64,000 nucleotides of DNA, from the NCBI GenBank assembly GCA_964016875.1, contig OZ024719.1:64055224-64119223 (forward strand), read 5' to 3'. Positions within the stretch are counted from its first letter, which is position 1, and each line of letters opens with the position of its first letter. Below the pieces are notes generated by a model that was not told the DNA's origin, did not search any database, and saw only the letters and a list, made by a program, of their open reading frames with translations. This document shows, in pieces, positions 12,556 to 25,200 of the stretch. Source of the DNA: Fallopia convolvulus. Taxonomy: Eukaryota; Streptophyta; Magnoliopsida; Caryophyllales; Polygonaceae. The position numbers were made by a program, and so were the translations under genes.

Positions 12556-13346
12556 AGTTTCCTTTTCTTTTTCTTATTTTTCTCATCCCTAGTTCTTTTA
12601 GGGCATTCTTTAGAGTAATGTCCTATTTTCTCACAATAGTAATATTTAATTTTAGACATATCTTTTTCCTGTCTATCCCCACTATTCTTATCACCCTTTT
12701 TCTGGAATTTCTTACCCTTTCCCTTGGTGAACATCACCTCATTCTTTGACTCAGTCTTTTGTTCAGTTTTAGAACCATTTTTCATTTTAAAGACTTTCAG
12801 GGAGTCATTTTTCTGGGTTAGATATTCCACTATCTTTTCTACTGTCAAATCATCCCTAGCAAATTGAACTACATCCTTTAGAACATCAAACTGACTAGGA
12901 ATAGAGTTTAACAGTATACCAACTTTGTAACTTTCCTTAACTTTTTCATCACACCTCTCAAGATCTAATGATAGCCTAAGAAACTTGTCAAGATTCTCAG
13001 TTAAGGTAAAAGAGGTGTCCATCCTAAAATTAAAGAACTTACACATGCAAGAGATAAGACTGGGCGTAGATTTTGTCAGATATATAGCATCTAAAGCTTC
13101 CCACAGGGGTTTAGGTTCAGTATGACTAACCACTTGTCTTGCTACCTCATCAGCAAGACGCAACATTATTTCTGCGTGTGCCTGATCCTTGATTTCCTGC
13201 CTTCTTGCAGCAGAGAACTCAACAGGCCAATTTTCTGTCATGGCCACATAACACTTTTCTTTGGTTAAAATAGCCCTCATCTTTAGTTTTCACATGGAGT
13301 AGTCCATGTGCCCAGTGTAAGGCTTGACTCTGTAACTTTCAGACAT
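12556..13346 (-). pseudogene. Copia gag with nonsense codon and damaged zinc knuckle
   Basis: Capsid/nucleocapsid precursor. The likely start is ATG at 13346-13344. In frame, the codon at 13292-13290 is TGA where this family normally has Trp in a YSxWKxxMRAIL context, so translation would end after 18 codons. Beyond it the frame is open through LWEALDAIYL and the nucleocapsid. The zinc knuckle reads YYYCEKIGHYSKEC: the first Cys of the CX2CX4HX4C motif is Tyr (TAT at 12644-12642). A one-base shift in the following A-rich run separates gag from pol. Both point changes fit single G-to-A events on the coding strand. Confidence 0.88.
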
Positions 13347-13601
13347 TCTTTTAGGTACCTGAGTTCACAGGTAAACTATGTCAGATAACAGAGAAAGAAA
13401 ACTTTTCAAAAGATGCAGAATAAGCAAGAAACAATCCTAAACAAACAAGACTCTCTACTGTAGGAACCGGCAGTGGGATTAAACCGACACAAGTCGTTAC
13501 CCTTCTGTCAAGATTCCCCTGTCTCGACCCAAAGGCCTACACAATGACTAAAAAGACTCAGATCTAACAGCGGAAGCACAAAAACAAGGATCTATCAAAG
13601 C

Positions 13602-13616
13602 TACGCTTTGATACCA
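13602..13616 (-). other. Copia primer-binding site (initiator tRNA-Met)
   Basis: On minus, TGGTATCAAAGC begins three bases after the 5' LTR end. It differs by one base from the usual plant initiator tRNA-Met complement TGGTATCAGAGC. Confidence 0.85.
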
Positions 13617-13619
13617 CTT

Positions 13620-14468
13620 TGTAATCGTGGTTTAACCTAGATCTATACGAATATCAACAGATCTAAGCAAATCGAACTCGTACACAAACAATCAAGCAAA
13701 GATCAAAACAGAAAGGGACACGAGAGTTGTTGACCCGGTTCGAGTTCAAAGAACTCTACATCCGGGGGACCTTAACAGGGGAGATCCGATCCCAAGCATT
13801 TTCACTAGATCAAAGCTCAAGAGGTTACAATGTACAAGAATCAAGCACTCGGCAAAGCCAGACAACAGAAACAAGAAGGGAGACGAAGATCTAAGAACAG
13901 AAACAAGAACAGAGGTAAGGTTCTAGAAACGAAAGGGCTTCGGCCCCCTTTCACGGCAGCGAGTCACACTGAGACTCCAACTAGAAACCACGAACACCGG
14001 AGATGAGGTATCGTCAGCGAACTCCTCTTCTTCTTCCTCTCTTTCTCTCTTTCTTTCTCTTCTCTCTCTCTTTCTTTGAAGATCTAGGGTTTGCGCCGAA
14101 CGAGCTAATGAGCTCTCGCGAGACTTAAGCTCCTTTTATAGCTAGGTCACTCGGGAAAACACTCCAAACGCTGCGTTTCAACTAAGGACGTCTCCAGCTT
14201 CATTTTGGGCTGAAGACTAGCAAATGGGCCAAACCCATAATTGGGTCGAGCTCACACGCTTTCACTCAAGCAACATCAAAGACAAGGCCCGGTTATAAAT
14301 GACTCGGGTTTTGCCTCCAAACCGGTTTGATCCGGGGTGGCATTTATACCCGGTTCACCCATAAAACCAAACCCTATACATATGATGAACCCGGTTCTGA
14401 ATTCCTAGCTCTACCTAAGTGCTTATTCTATACATTGTACATATACATGTGTGTATTATTTTACAACA
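13620..14468 (-). repeat. Copia 5' LTR
   Basis: 849 bp, same ends as the 3' LTR, followed by the duplication TAGTT at 14469-14473. It contains the transcription start region for the minus-strand element. Confidence 0.95.
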
Positions 14469-14473
14469 TAGTT

Positions 14474-17400
14474 TATAAATCTCAAGTTAGCTTTTTTCGC
14501 ATTCACATGTTATGTCAAACAGACATATACACCTAAGAGATAAAACCTTAATACATGTGAAAGTCCATGGATCATAAATAAGGATGTATGACCAATATAC
14601 AAGTACAATGGGTTCTATCATAAAATCAATTGACAATATAAGTTTATATTAGTCTATTTTATCTCCCAATTAAAGGGGTAATTCTAACAATGCATGTAGA
14701 TGAAAAGTATAGGGGATTAAGGGGTGACGGGTGGCTTGAACGGAGGTGGAGTAGTCCACAATGACCCATCATTTCGCTTGTACAAATCTTTTTTGAGTAA
14801 AGAAGTAGAAATGGTTAAAGATCAAAGTCTTGATACACCTTTAGACTAAGAACAAGTAACAACCACAAAAATTAAGGCACGAGACCCCACCCCGTGTGGT
14901 CAAGAAACCAAGTACACCAAACATCGTCCAAAGAGTAACGACATCTCATGGTAGTTGGAGATTATTTGACAACGAGGCTTATTATTCTATTTACAACTTC
15001 AAATGGGCAAGACACCGATCTTCAAGTACCCATAATAGCTTTAATAGTAAGTGTCGGCGTCTACTTTGATTCTCAATCTCTTTATAGTCAAACGCAACCA
15101 AACAAAGACAGAGAACGGAGCGAGAATTGAACCTGACCCTCTCCGATGCCATATGAAAGTTGATAGTCTAATAGATTGAGAACTGTGTACACTAAAGCCA
15201 CATCCGATATTCTTCTTTGCTTCCAGCAATCCAGCATAACCACGAGATATAAATGTGATACAAAGGAACCTTTTGGAGTTGATTAGGCCCAATCTAAAAT
15301 AATTGAGGCGGAATAAGTAGCGTTGATTAGGCCCAATTCTAAATAAGGTTACCTTCTTTTTAGTTGGATCAATTCTTTGCAAGCTGGCCAAGAACGGGAC
15401 CTCTGTTACGAATGCGAATTGGGCTTTTACAAGAGCAAACACTTGTTACAAAAAAGACTATCAAAATGGCATATTTTTTTACAATGTGATCGCTTAATAA
15501 AAGAGAGATATTTTGATAAAATACAAGGAGTGATGTGTTAAACCTCAAAATGAAGCTCGTTTTAATTTTTTGGAATATCTAAGTGGTTTTTTTTTTGGAA
15601 AATTGCAAAATTATACTTAAATATTTAAACAACAAACTAAAGTGAGAATTTTATAATCTTAGAAGTTTCATATCACATATTCAAAGTCATTTATCTCGTA
15701 GCAATTCTAAATAGGCGTACGAACCGTCAAAAATTTTAACTTTCAAATAAGCTAATAGCCTAACACGCATTTCATTTTCCTTTAGGGTTTCAAATAAACT
15801 TATTTAATTGTGTTTTTAGACTCTCCTTTTTCCATAGTTATTCACCTAATCTGATATGATCATATGATCACTTCTTACATTTATCTCTTTTATATATATT
15901 TTTTTTTTAAAAAGGCCCTACCCATTGTGTTTCAAAATGAGAAGCAAAAACTGTAAACAAAATGGTCAATATCTTTGGGCATCTAGTCAAGCGGTTAGGA
16001 CTCCAAGGTAGTGTTATACTCCGTAAGGTTTATGTTTTGTCTGACATTGTCCTAAAAAAAACCAAAGAAAAGGTTAAAAAAAATTAACAATTCAAATTGA
16101 CGTCATTGGCAATTGGTATTCGTTCGTCGTCCTTCTATTAAGATCCTCCTCACACCTTTAAAGCTTTTTAGCTAGGGCGTGGTTGAAATAATAGAGACTT
16201 TTTGGAGGTTGCATATTGCACAACTTGTAAAGCAATTTATTTAAAGCAAAAAAAGTCTATGTTACGAGTGACGTGTTTCCATATTGTCATGGACGGCCCT
16301 GTGTAATTATAATTAGAAATCATATACGACGTACCTAATTTAGAAAGGTCCAAGGAGATTCCTGTATCGCGTGGAAATGATTCAATTTGAGAAAGCCTTG
16401 ATTACATTTTGTTTCTTTAATTAATTCTTGATTACATCTTACGTACTTAATATATTTGGTAACCACTATTATCAAATAAACAATTGTTAGTAGTTGGTTT
16501 GAAAATTGGAGGTTTTCGAAATGACACGTAAGGAGCATCCCTCTCGATCGGGGGGTAAGGTATGCTTTGTGAGTCCAACACATTGACCATGTTAAACGAT
16601 AAATTCATACAATAAATAGATTATCCAATAGCGATATCCCACGTCTACTTTTGGATATACACGTAATACCCTATTAAGGTGGGCTAAATTAACCATTTAA
16701 ATAGAAAATTTATGGGCTAACTTGCCAAACATGCATGTGGAGGAAATATCGATCAGTTTCTGTCTCGAGTCATTACAAAATTTAGATAATCATTTTTAAT
16801 TTTTTACGTGACTCATTTTCACCATGAGATCGGACTAATACTCTTACAATTAATTTTTTTTCAATAAAGTTATTTTTATTGGAATAATTAGGGTTAGAAA
16901 TAATTTGGGTTAGCTAGGAATGTGCGCATCAAATTTGGATGAGTTTGAGCCAAAGATGTCATTAATCAATGGTCACTAGAGCTAGAGGGTAGCTAGAATT
17001 GGACGGTGGAAATTAGACTAATTGCGTACGTTCGGCCCTGGAATACTCTTGGATTAAATTAAGCCAAAAAGGGTTATTTGACTGGAAAAAAAATGGTAAA
17101 AGCGTTTTGAAAGGCTACGTAACATATATATGCCCACACTATGCACCGGAATTATTTCTAAGAAGGGTGAATAGTGTGACACTATATGGTAAAAGCGTTT
17201 TGAAAGGCGCATACGTGTGACACTTTCTTTTTTATATGGTAAGAATTAAGGTTGCTACAAATATTATTTAAACTCGTCTAGATTAATATAGATGAAAAGT
17301 TGAGAACTGATTACTAACTAATTCTAAAGAGGAAAGAGTAAACCGTCGCTCACAAGATTTAAAATGATGACCTTGGGATATTACCATAAAGTTTTAACTA

Positions 17401-17541
17401 CCGAATCAAATGCACAAAGTCTAGTGTGACACTATTTTGATCATATCTAAGGTTACATCGATACTATTTTGTTCTCTTTTTAGAATAATAAGCGCTACTT
17501 TATCCATCTATTTTCTGACGACACTCCGCTAATAATTTATG
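14474..17541. other. AT-rich intergenic DNA; possible degenerate tRNA-derived repeats
   Basis: No gene seen. At about 15100-15140 the minus strand contains a GGTTCAATTC B-box-like motif. At about 15977-16055 plus has TCTAGTCAAGCGGTTAGGAC, which resembles a tRNA A-box region. Both may be SINE remnants, but neither has clear ends. Confidence 0.4.
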
Positions 17542-17549
17542 CCTCCAAT

Positions 17550-18887
17550 TAGGGGTGTCATTCAGGTAGGTTGGGTCAAGTTCGGGTTGGGTCGGTTCAG
17601 TTTTGAGTAAGTTTTGATTCGGGTCAAATTCAGATATTTTGATAATCGGGTCAAATTGCGTTGGATAATTTCGGATCGGGTGCATGCTCAATTAATTGGG
17701 CAAAGTCGGGTTTTCAGATCAATTTCGGTCGGATTATTCAGTTTTCAGTCCAACTAAATTTTGGTAGGGTTGTAATCGAACCGAGTCGAGTCGAGCTTTG
17801 AGTTGCTCAAGCTTGGCTCGGTTAAAAATAGACGAGCTCGAACGCAAGCTTGGTTCGAGCTTAAAATCTTATTTGCTCATCGAGCTCGAGCTTGCCCGCG
17901 AACCTCTCATTTAGTTTCTTCGAGAAACAAATCCATGAACAACTTGTTTACTTGACCAGTTATACAAGTAAATGAAACTAAAATTTAAACTACGTGGTCG
18001 GAGAAATACCACTAAAACTATGTAATTTAACATAAATTATATATATAGTATAGCTTATTCATTAACGTATAATCCAGTTTTTAATGAGCATATAATCGAG
18101 CTTGTTCATGAGCATATAATCGAGTTTGCTCTTGAGCAAACGAGCCGAGTTATCTTGTGATCATGCTTAGTTCGTTTATCTTTCAAGCATTAAAATTGTG
18201 CTCAAGCTCGGTTCATTTACAAACCGAGCCGAAAACGAACAATATTTAACCGAGCCGAACACCCGAATTCCTCACGAACGGCTCTGTTCATTTACAACCC
18301 TAGGCTAGATTGCGGATAAGTCGGGTTTCGGGTTTAGTTAGATTTCGGATTTAGTCGGATTTCAGGTGAGTCGGGTATAAGGTTTGTTGCATTTTGGGTG
18401 AGTCAGATTTTGAGTTTTGCCGGATTTTGGGTTAATCAAATTTCGGGTGAGCCGGATTTTGATTGGGATCATATATCGAATGATGATTTTTATAGTTTAA
18501 CTACTCTATGGTCTAAATATATAATGTAACATTTAAATTATAAAACATAATTACAATAAATATTCATTATTATTAATATTGTAAAACATAATGTAATTTT
18601 CGGATGATTTCAAATCGGATAACTTCGGATTTTCGGATGATTTCGAGTCAGGTAACTTCGGATGACTTCGGGTCGGGTAACATCGGATATCGGGTTGGAT
18701 CAGGCTAGTCCATTCGCATATAATCGATTTCGGGTTAATCTCGTGTTCGGATTTTTTCGGATTCGGGCCAAATCAGTTTGGATCAAACAAGTTTCAGATA
18801 TATAATTTTTTTATTCTTTTCGGTTGTCGTGTCAGGTTTGGAGTCAGACAAGTTTATGGGGTCCGGTCAAGTTTTGACACAACCCTA
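17550..18887. mobile_element. hAT-type nonautonomous element with nested insertion
   Basis: Ends TAGGGGTGTCA and TGACACAACCCTA, flanked by a perfect 8-bp duplication CCTCCAAT (17542-17549 and 18888-18895), as expected for hAT elements. The interior is rich in GGGTCGGGTT and TTCGGATTTCGGGT-like runs and has no coding region. It includes a second element at 17765-18302. Confidence 0.85.
17765..18302. mobile_element. Nested hAT-like MITE
   Basis: Ends TAGGGTTGTAA and TTACAACCCTA are perfect inverted repeats. The interior is rich in GAGCTCGAGCTTG-type sequence. No target-site duplication is visible at this insertion (AATTTTGG on the left, GGCTAGAT on the right), so the junction may have changed. 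Confidence 0.7.
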
Positions 18888-19763
18888 CCTCCAATTACAA
18901 TAATGTCCGTCACTGGCCACATGCGTGATTGTTAGCTTGGTTGTAGAAATAGGATTGAACTTGGCATCCTTATGGGAAATTGTTTGGATGACCCAGTGGG
19001 TAATGACTCATTAGTTTTAATAGTAAGTATAAGTGAGAGAGTGTATTTAATTAAATTTATTTTTTACAAATTTCTAAAATTTTGTTTTTCAGGCTAGTTC
19101 TTTTCCTGTAGGTTTGATATAATGCTTTTGAGGTTTGGATGTAAATGAGTTATGTGCTAAACTGCTAATACATGAACCCCTCTTAACATTTAAACTCTTA
19201 ACATTAAAAAAAAAGTATATTTGCCCAATTTTCTATCTACCGTATTATAAGCAATCTTACGTAATACTAATAACGCACATCAATTAACGCATAACTTTAG
19301 GTTTATACTAGTATGTATTCCCGTACTTTGTACGAGTTTTTCTTAAATAAAATATTAATAATAAAATATTTTAAAATATATTTATTATCCGAGACAAATT
19401 ATCATGTAAATGCTTAAATATAAATTTTTGTTATAATCTACGTAAAATAATAACACAATTATTATATAACTAAAAGATATTTTCATATAAGGTAACAAAT
19501 GACTAGATTATAATAATGATCTTCTTATCTATTATATCCAAATATATAAGATTATTTTTTAATATTAAAAAGATGTTATGATCCAATCTAAAAGCGACAT
19601 GTGTCGTTTAATAATTTTTTAACCTCTGCTTTAGGTTATAGTTATGAATGATATAGTGTGTTATTAATAATTATTATTGCAAAAAATGATGTAAACATAA
19701 CTACTTGGTACTACTTATATTAATAAAAATATATAGTCTTACAAATACAATCTATATTATAGG

Positions 19764-20086
19764 TAGGGATGTCCAACGGGCTGGGTCATACGTGACCCGC
19801 ACTGACCCAACACGTAATTTGTGGGTTGCGGGTCGACCTGCAACCCGAGCGGGTCAGATCATGAATCGATTTTTTATAATTTTATTAATATATAAAATAT
19901 TTTTTTATTACAAAAACCGTTGGATTTGCGGGTTGACCGTAAACTCGACAAATTTTGTATAAAAAATCATTTTTCACCCGATTGGCTTAGTCAAACGGGT
20001 TGACCCGCGACTAAACTGTTAGACTCGCGGGCCAATTTTTTTTTCGAGCCGCGGGTCGGGTTGACCCTACCCATTGAGCATCCCTA
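19764..20086. mobile_element. hAT-type MITE
   Basis: 323 bp with ends TAGGGATGTCCAACGGG and CCCATTGAGCATCCCTA, flanked by a perfect 8-bp duplication ATTATAGG (19756-19763 and 20087-20094). GGGTC/GACCC-rich subterminal regions flank an AT-rich centre. No coding capacity. Confidence 0.88.
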
Positions 20087-20193
20087 ATTATAGGTAATTT
20101 ATAAAAAAAATATCTTTAATATGTCTTGTTATTTATAAATGGATATATTAGATTTGATTCGATATATCTAATATCTAGTATTTTGTGTTTGAT

Positions 20194-20650
20194 GGCGGAG
20201 CTATGGGGAGTGCTCAATGGGGAGTGCTATGGGGAGTGCTCAATGGGATCAAGATTGCGTGGGATCTCGGGTTTCGTCAGGTCATCGTTGAGTCGGACTC
20301 CCAGGTTGTTATTCGGCTTTTACAGTCTAAAATTAATAAGTGTCACCCGTTGTCTAGCCTGGTTCTACAATGCTAAGGCTTTTGTAGTAGGGATTGGGAT
20401 ATCCAATTCCGTCATGTGTATCGTGAGGCGAATCGCGTTGCGGATTGCCTCGCGTCTATGTCTTTTAATTATTCGTTAGGACTTCATGTATTGCTTGCCC
20501 CTCTTGAGGGGATTTCTTTACTGCTTCTTGATGATGTTAGGGGTCGGACTATCCCCCGTTTGCTGACTACTTAGCCCATTTTCTTATTATTAATAAAACG
20601 CCCCCTTGAGGTGCCGGAGAGTACCGCCTCTCCTTCTACCAAAAAAAAAA
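20194..20650 (+). mobile_element. 5'-truncated L1-type LINE: RNase H domain and poly-A tail
   Basis: Flanked by a perfect 17-bp duplication AGTATTTTGTGTTTGAT (20177-20193 and 20651-20667). The 3' end is a poly-A run preceded by AATAAAA-like sequence. Frames encode an RVT_3-type RNase H: ELWGVLNGIKIAWDLGF, VIVESDSQVVIRLLQS, then HVYREANRVADCLA, interrupted by a stop and a frame change. The 5' end contains a tandem duplication of about 25 bases, CTATGGGGAGTGCTCAATGG repeated. Cytoplasmic L1 machinery would have made this copy; it is inactive. Confidence 0.9.
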
Positions 20651-20695
20651 AGTATTTTGTGTTTGATATTCTCGACCATATCCAATCCATCCTAA

Positions 20696-20728
20696 TCTAT
20701 CTATCTATCTATTTGTCTATCTATCTAT
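20696..20728. repeat. CTAT microsatellite
   Basis: Nearly perfect (CTAT)n with one interruption (TTTGT). Confidence 0.85.
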
Positions 20729-20734
20729 GTTCTA

Positions 20735-21846
20735 TATAACTTATACGGGAGAAACGTGATGTCAGTTATGACTAATCCTATAATTAAGTTCATGGAGTAA
20801 GAAAAAAAAAAGAAAAGAATCTTGCAACTTAAAATGTTGTCCTTAAAAATATAATTAATGTTAGAGGTTTCATTCATAAGTGAAGATTAGTTTATAGGCC
20901 TAATTTTTTTCATGTGCCTAAATTATTCCAACTAAATGGGTGTGAGTGCATTGTATACACGGTTGTGACATTAAGAATTGTGAATAAATGTTATGTATGC
21001 ACATATTTTAATCTAGAATCAATCTTAGCAAAAACGTTGATGGTTGGATGACCCATAACGTTAAGAATTAGTGCACCGACTTCTATTGGAGTTAGAGAGA
21101 TTTACTTAATAATTGTGCATCTTAATTTAATACTATTAATTTTGTAATATTTGGTATTACACACAAAACAACATCAACTTTTGGTGTTACACATAAATCA
21201 TATATTGCTAAGTGGATATGCATGTGCATACGCACATGACATGTATTTTACTTGTGCTTATTTTATCATTAATTAATACTAGGAGGATGATCCGCGCTAC
21301 GCTAATTCAATAGATATTTAATCAAACAAAGAATATAAAATATGAATACAAATTTTTTTATATTCAAATGTGGAAGAAATAAAAATTTAAAAAGGTATAA
21401 CTTTAATATATGGTTATAGATAGATAGATGATAAGATACAAGAGAATGTCTAATTAGCTTCATTCCATCGCCACACTTTTGAATATTCTTTCACTTATTT
21501 TTTTTGATTTATAGTATGTTGTTTCTTCCATATGAAATTTTTTATTTCATTTTTCCCTTTTAATTAAATATATTTTATCATCATTTTTTTCTTGAGTAAT
21601 ATAATATGATAAGAACTTAATTTTTTATTCCATATGAACTTATTTTTGTTTGAATTAAAATTTATATATTTAATAAAAATTTAACATTTAAAATAAATTA
21701 AAACATGAAAAATTATAAATTTAACCAGATTGAAAGTATAAAATTTAAATGAAAAAATTATAAGTAAGATAAAACACACTCTCAATTGAATCAACTTTTC
21801 TTCATATATATAGCTCAATCCATGGAATGCAATTAGTCAAACATGC
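20735..21846. other. AT-rich intergenic DNA
   Basis: No gene is supported. A motif near 21279 (ACTAGGAGGATGATCCGCGC) resembles the opening of a short dispersed plant repeat and is echoed near 19310. Confidence 0.5.
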
Positions 21847-21854
21847 ATTTATAC

Positions 21855-22275
21855 TAGAGTTGTCAAAAGCTGATCGAACCCGCTACCCCAAACCGAACCG
21901 TTCGATAATTTTAGGGTCAAGATCCGAAAATTCAACCCGAAACCAACCGAACCCGATAGAACCCAAAACCTGATGGGTTGAAACCCGAAACCCGTTGGAT
22001 TGACCGATTTAGTATATTTACAGAATTTTTATTTTATTTTTGAAAATTATAATATATTTTATAATTAAAATAAATGAAAATAATATATTATTATTATTTA
22101 ATTAAAAATTGATTTTAATGATCATAAAAAAAAGGATATTTTAGACCCGATGGTCAACCCGAACCGACGAAATACCCGCTACAACCCGACTCTATTGACT
22201 TGTGACCCATAACAAAACCGAACCTGATTTAAACCGAACCCGAACCCGCTTGACCCGACCCTATTGACAAGTCTA
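21855..22275. mobile_element. hAT-type MITE
   Basis: 421 bp with ends TAGAGTTGTCAA and TTGACAAGTCTA. Flanking 8-mers ATTTATAC (21847-21854) and ATGTATAC (22276-22283) differ at one base. The subterminal regions are rich in AACCCGA, as in the other hAT MITEs here; the centre is AT-rich. Confidence 0.8.
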
Positions 22276-22283
22276 ATGTATAC

Positions 22284-25200
22284 CCATAAATTGAGGTATA
22301 ATTAGAAGTAGTAAATATGAATGACAAGTATACATATAAGAAGATAAGCATCATAAGAGAATTTTCATGTGTACATTCATATTATATATTGAAATAACTA
22401 TAACAAATCCGTAATAAAATCTATTTTTTATATTTACTACTATTAAGTTTGACAATAGTTTGAAGTATCTTTTTCAACTAAGAGGATAAATAAATTATTT
22501 GAACAAAAAAATATAGTCTAAGCAATTTAAATATAATTTTTTAAAATTTGATATGATGCTCATAATGAAACTTAAATTTTAAATTGTTATAAAATATTTG
22601 TTTGATTTTGTATATATATATTATTTTGATGTTTTATCTTATATCCTATTAAGTCGAAGTTTAAAAATACTAGATTTTGATAAGTTATCTTATATCCTAC
22701 ATAAAAAAGATTTTATCAATGAAGGTGGTGGGGGATAGAAGTTAAAACTATGATATTTTTAACATATACATAATATCAATTTTATATATGGTAATTTATA
22801 ATAATTTATTTTATTATGTATAATAACAACTACTATAATATATAATATAAATTTCTTTGATTGATATTATGTATGAATATGAATTTTTTACAAATTCTAG
22901 CACTACACTAGTTAGATAAAATTTCTAACCTCTAGGGGTAAAATGTACAAATAAATCTAAGACGTTCATTAGTCTATTTTCATATCCAACGATAGAAGAC
23001 CACAATCCGTTTCATTAAAATTCAACCAATTGAAAATGACTTTGATTGGCCCTATAAAGCCCATTTACTCCCTTTACACCCACTTTGTAGAACCCCAATA
23101 CAAACTAATATGTGAATTTTTCATTAATTAGATGTTGTTTATTAAAAGTAATTTTGCTTAGTTTCTTAGGTAATTTTCGTTTTGTTTGTATCGATATGTA
23201 TATATCTTTTTTAGAACTATGTATATGAAAATTTTTGATGTGCACGTATATTTTATAAAAAAAATTCCCATTTGTGGTGATTGCTGTTTGTTCTCTGATA
23301 CGTATCAAATTGAGTTTCTCCATTGTTAATCGAGGACATGGATACAAGTAGAGGTGTCGATAAAAAACCGATATCGAAAATCCGATTACTTTTTAGGTTA
23401 ATAAAATCGACTTTTTTTTTTGAAATTTATTAAACCGAAAATATTTTTGGTTTATCGGTTCGGTTTCGGTTGACGGTTTTACTTATAATGTTTAACCGAA
23501 AAATCGAAAATATATTTATTTTTTTCAGACATTAGTTATATTTGATTTATTAGTGGTGACTCTGTAATCTTTAAGGTGTTGATCACTTGATCTAGTTTGT
23601 TCCTTTACTTTTCCAATTTGCACAATTTTTTATCCTTATATATTATATATTCAATATAATTTTCAATTGTTAAATAAAGCCCATATGTCTGCCCATGGAA
23701 CATGAAATCCGAACCTTAAAAGTACTAACTACACACCTACAGGTAAGGAGCACTATTTTCTAAAAAATATATTTACATTAAATACACACTCTCTCACCCT
23801 AATTACTATAATTAGTACTAGGTTATGACCCGGTGGGTCAGGCAATCGTTCTCCGTCATTATGAATTACGAGAATCAAATTTGGGGGAAAGCAAACTTTA
23901 ACCAAGCCAAGCAGTTACACGTGTGAGGATGTAGATTTTCGAGCAAGATACACTATCTCTAGTATTCAAGATCATGGACCGTTTAATTATCCTCCTAAAA
24001 AAGGGAAGATATCGATCAGCTTCTGTCTTCTTCAATGGCGGCAAGTAATGCCAAGTAGTTAAAGTTTGATGTCTCACAAAAAGAAGTAAGCCCATCTCAA
24101 TTAGGTAAGATGGTTTGCTTGCTTTCAGGCTATAGTAGTAGAATAAAAAAGAAAACATGTATAAATCGATTGTATATTAATTCAAATATATAAACATCCA
24201 TTAATATTATACATTTTTTTGTTTTGGTTGGACGAAGTTAATTAATTATGTATTTCCAACTTTGAAGTTTATCATGTATGTACGGATCGGATTGATAAAC
24301 ACATGAGAGACAGAAAAGGAGACGACGATTATTTTCGCACGTATATTCTTAGCATTTTTGTCTTCATTTTCTTATGATATAATTAACGTTTTTCTTTTTT
24401 GCTAAATATGATCATTTTGAATGGGACCAGACTTATGAATACGCACAAATGCACAATCCAAATCTGATATTAGGCTTGATCCCTTAAAGCTTAAAATATA
24501 TTCTCTCAACAAAAAATTAAGCTTAAAATATACTCCGCATTAAAATTTAAATTGATTCAAGTTTAATCACTTACTTATCCATATTAGGCATTTAGCAGCG
24601 AATGGTGTACAATAATCCACGGAATAATATTTATTTGGAACCCTGACACACACTACACACCTTGCAAATTTGTCACGTATATTAACCGACGATGCTACAA
24701 GTACCAAAGATAGAACAGATAAGATAGAGAAGAGAGCAAAATCCACCGATCTCCTTGATTAATTTTTGTCGATCTGTATTAGAATAGTATTACTCGGAGT
24801 ACATGAACTATAATTAAGGCATTAATTAAGTAGTACAATAATTCGCACGTACGATTTTCGAGTCAAAACAGGCTGTGTGATGACCTCTATTAGAAAGCTG
24901 GTGTGATCAACACATTCAAATCAAGGCTAATTAAACATGATGATACTATAACTAGTCACTAAATCATCATTATTAGCGTAATTAATCACTCAAAAACCAT
25001 GCGTGGGTAGATACAAAACGTTAAAGTCCACGTACACTCTCGGTATCATCACCACGTGGGTGTATCAATACAAATCTCATTATTACATTTTCCAAAAGCA
25101 TGGAGTATTAACTTAATACAGAGTACTTCCCCAGTTACCCCATCATTAATTTTAGTGGGGGAGAACGATATATATTAAAATTACATTTTTACTTAATTTA

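Larger units (their letters stand above)
8135..14468 (-). mobile_element. Ty1/Copia LTR retrotransposon, structurally complete but defective
   Basis: A 6334-bp element on the minus strand. Both LTRs begin TG and end CA, flanked by the 5-bp duplication TAGTT (8130-8134 and 14469-14473). Domain order on minus is gag, protease, integrase, reverse transcriptase, RNase H, which is the Copia order. The primer-binding site matches initiator tRNA-Met. The gag and pol style looks Tork/Tnt1-like, but the lineage is a guess. Four visible lesions stop it from making a full polyprotein. Confidence 0.95.

Noticed and set aside
20696..20728. CTAT repeats as a CRISPR-like array
   Set aside because: Pure 4-bp microsatellite with no spacers, in a plant nuclear context.
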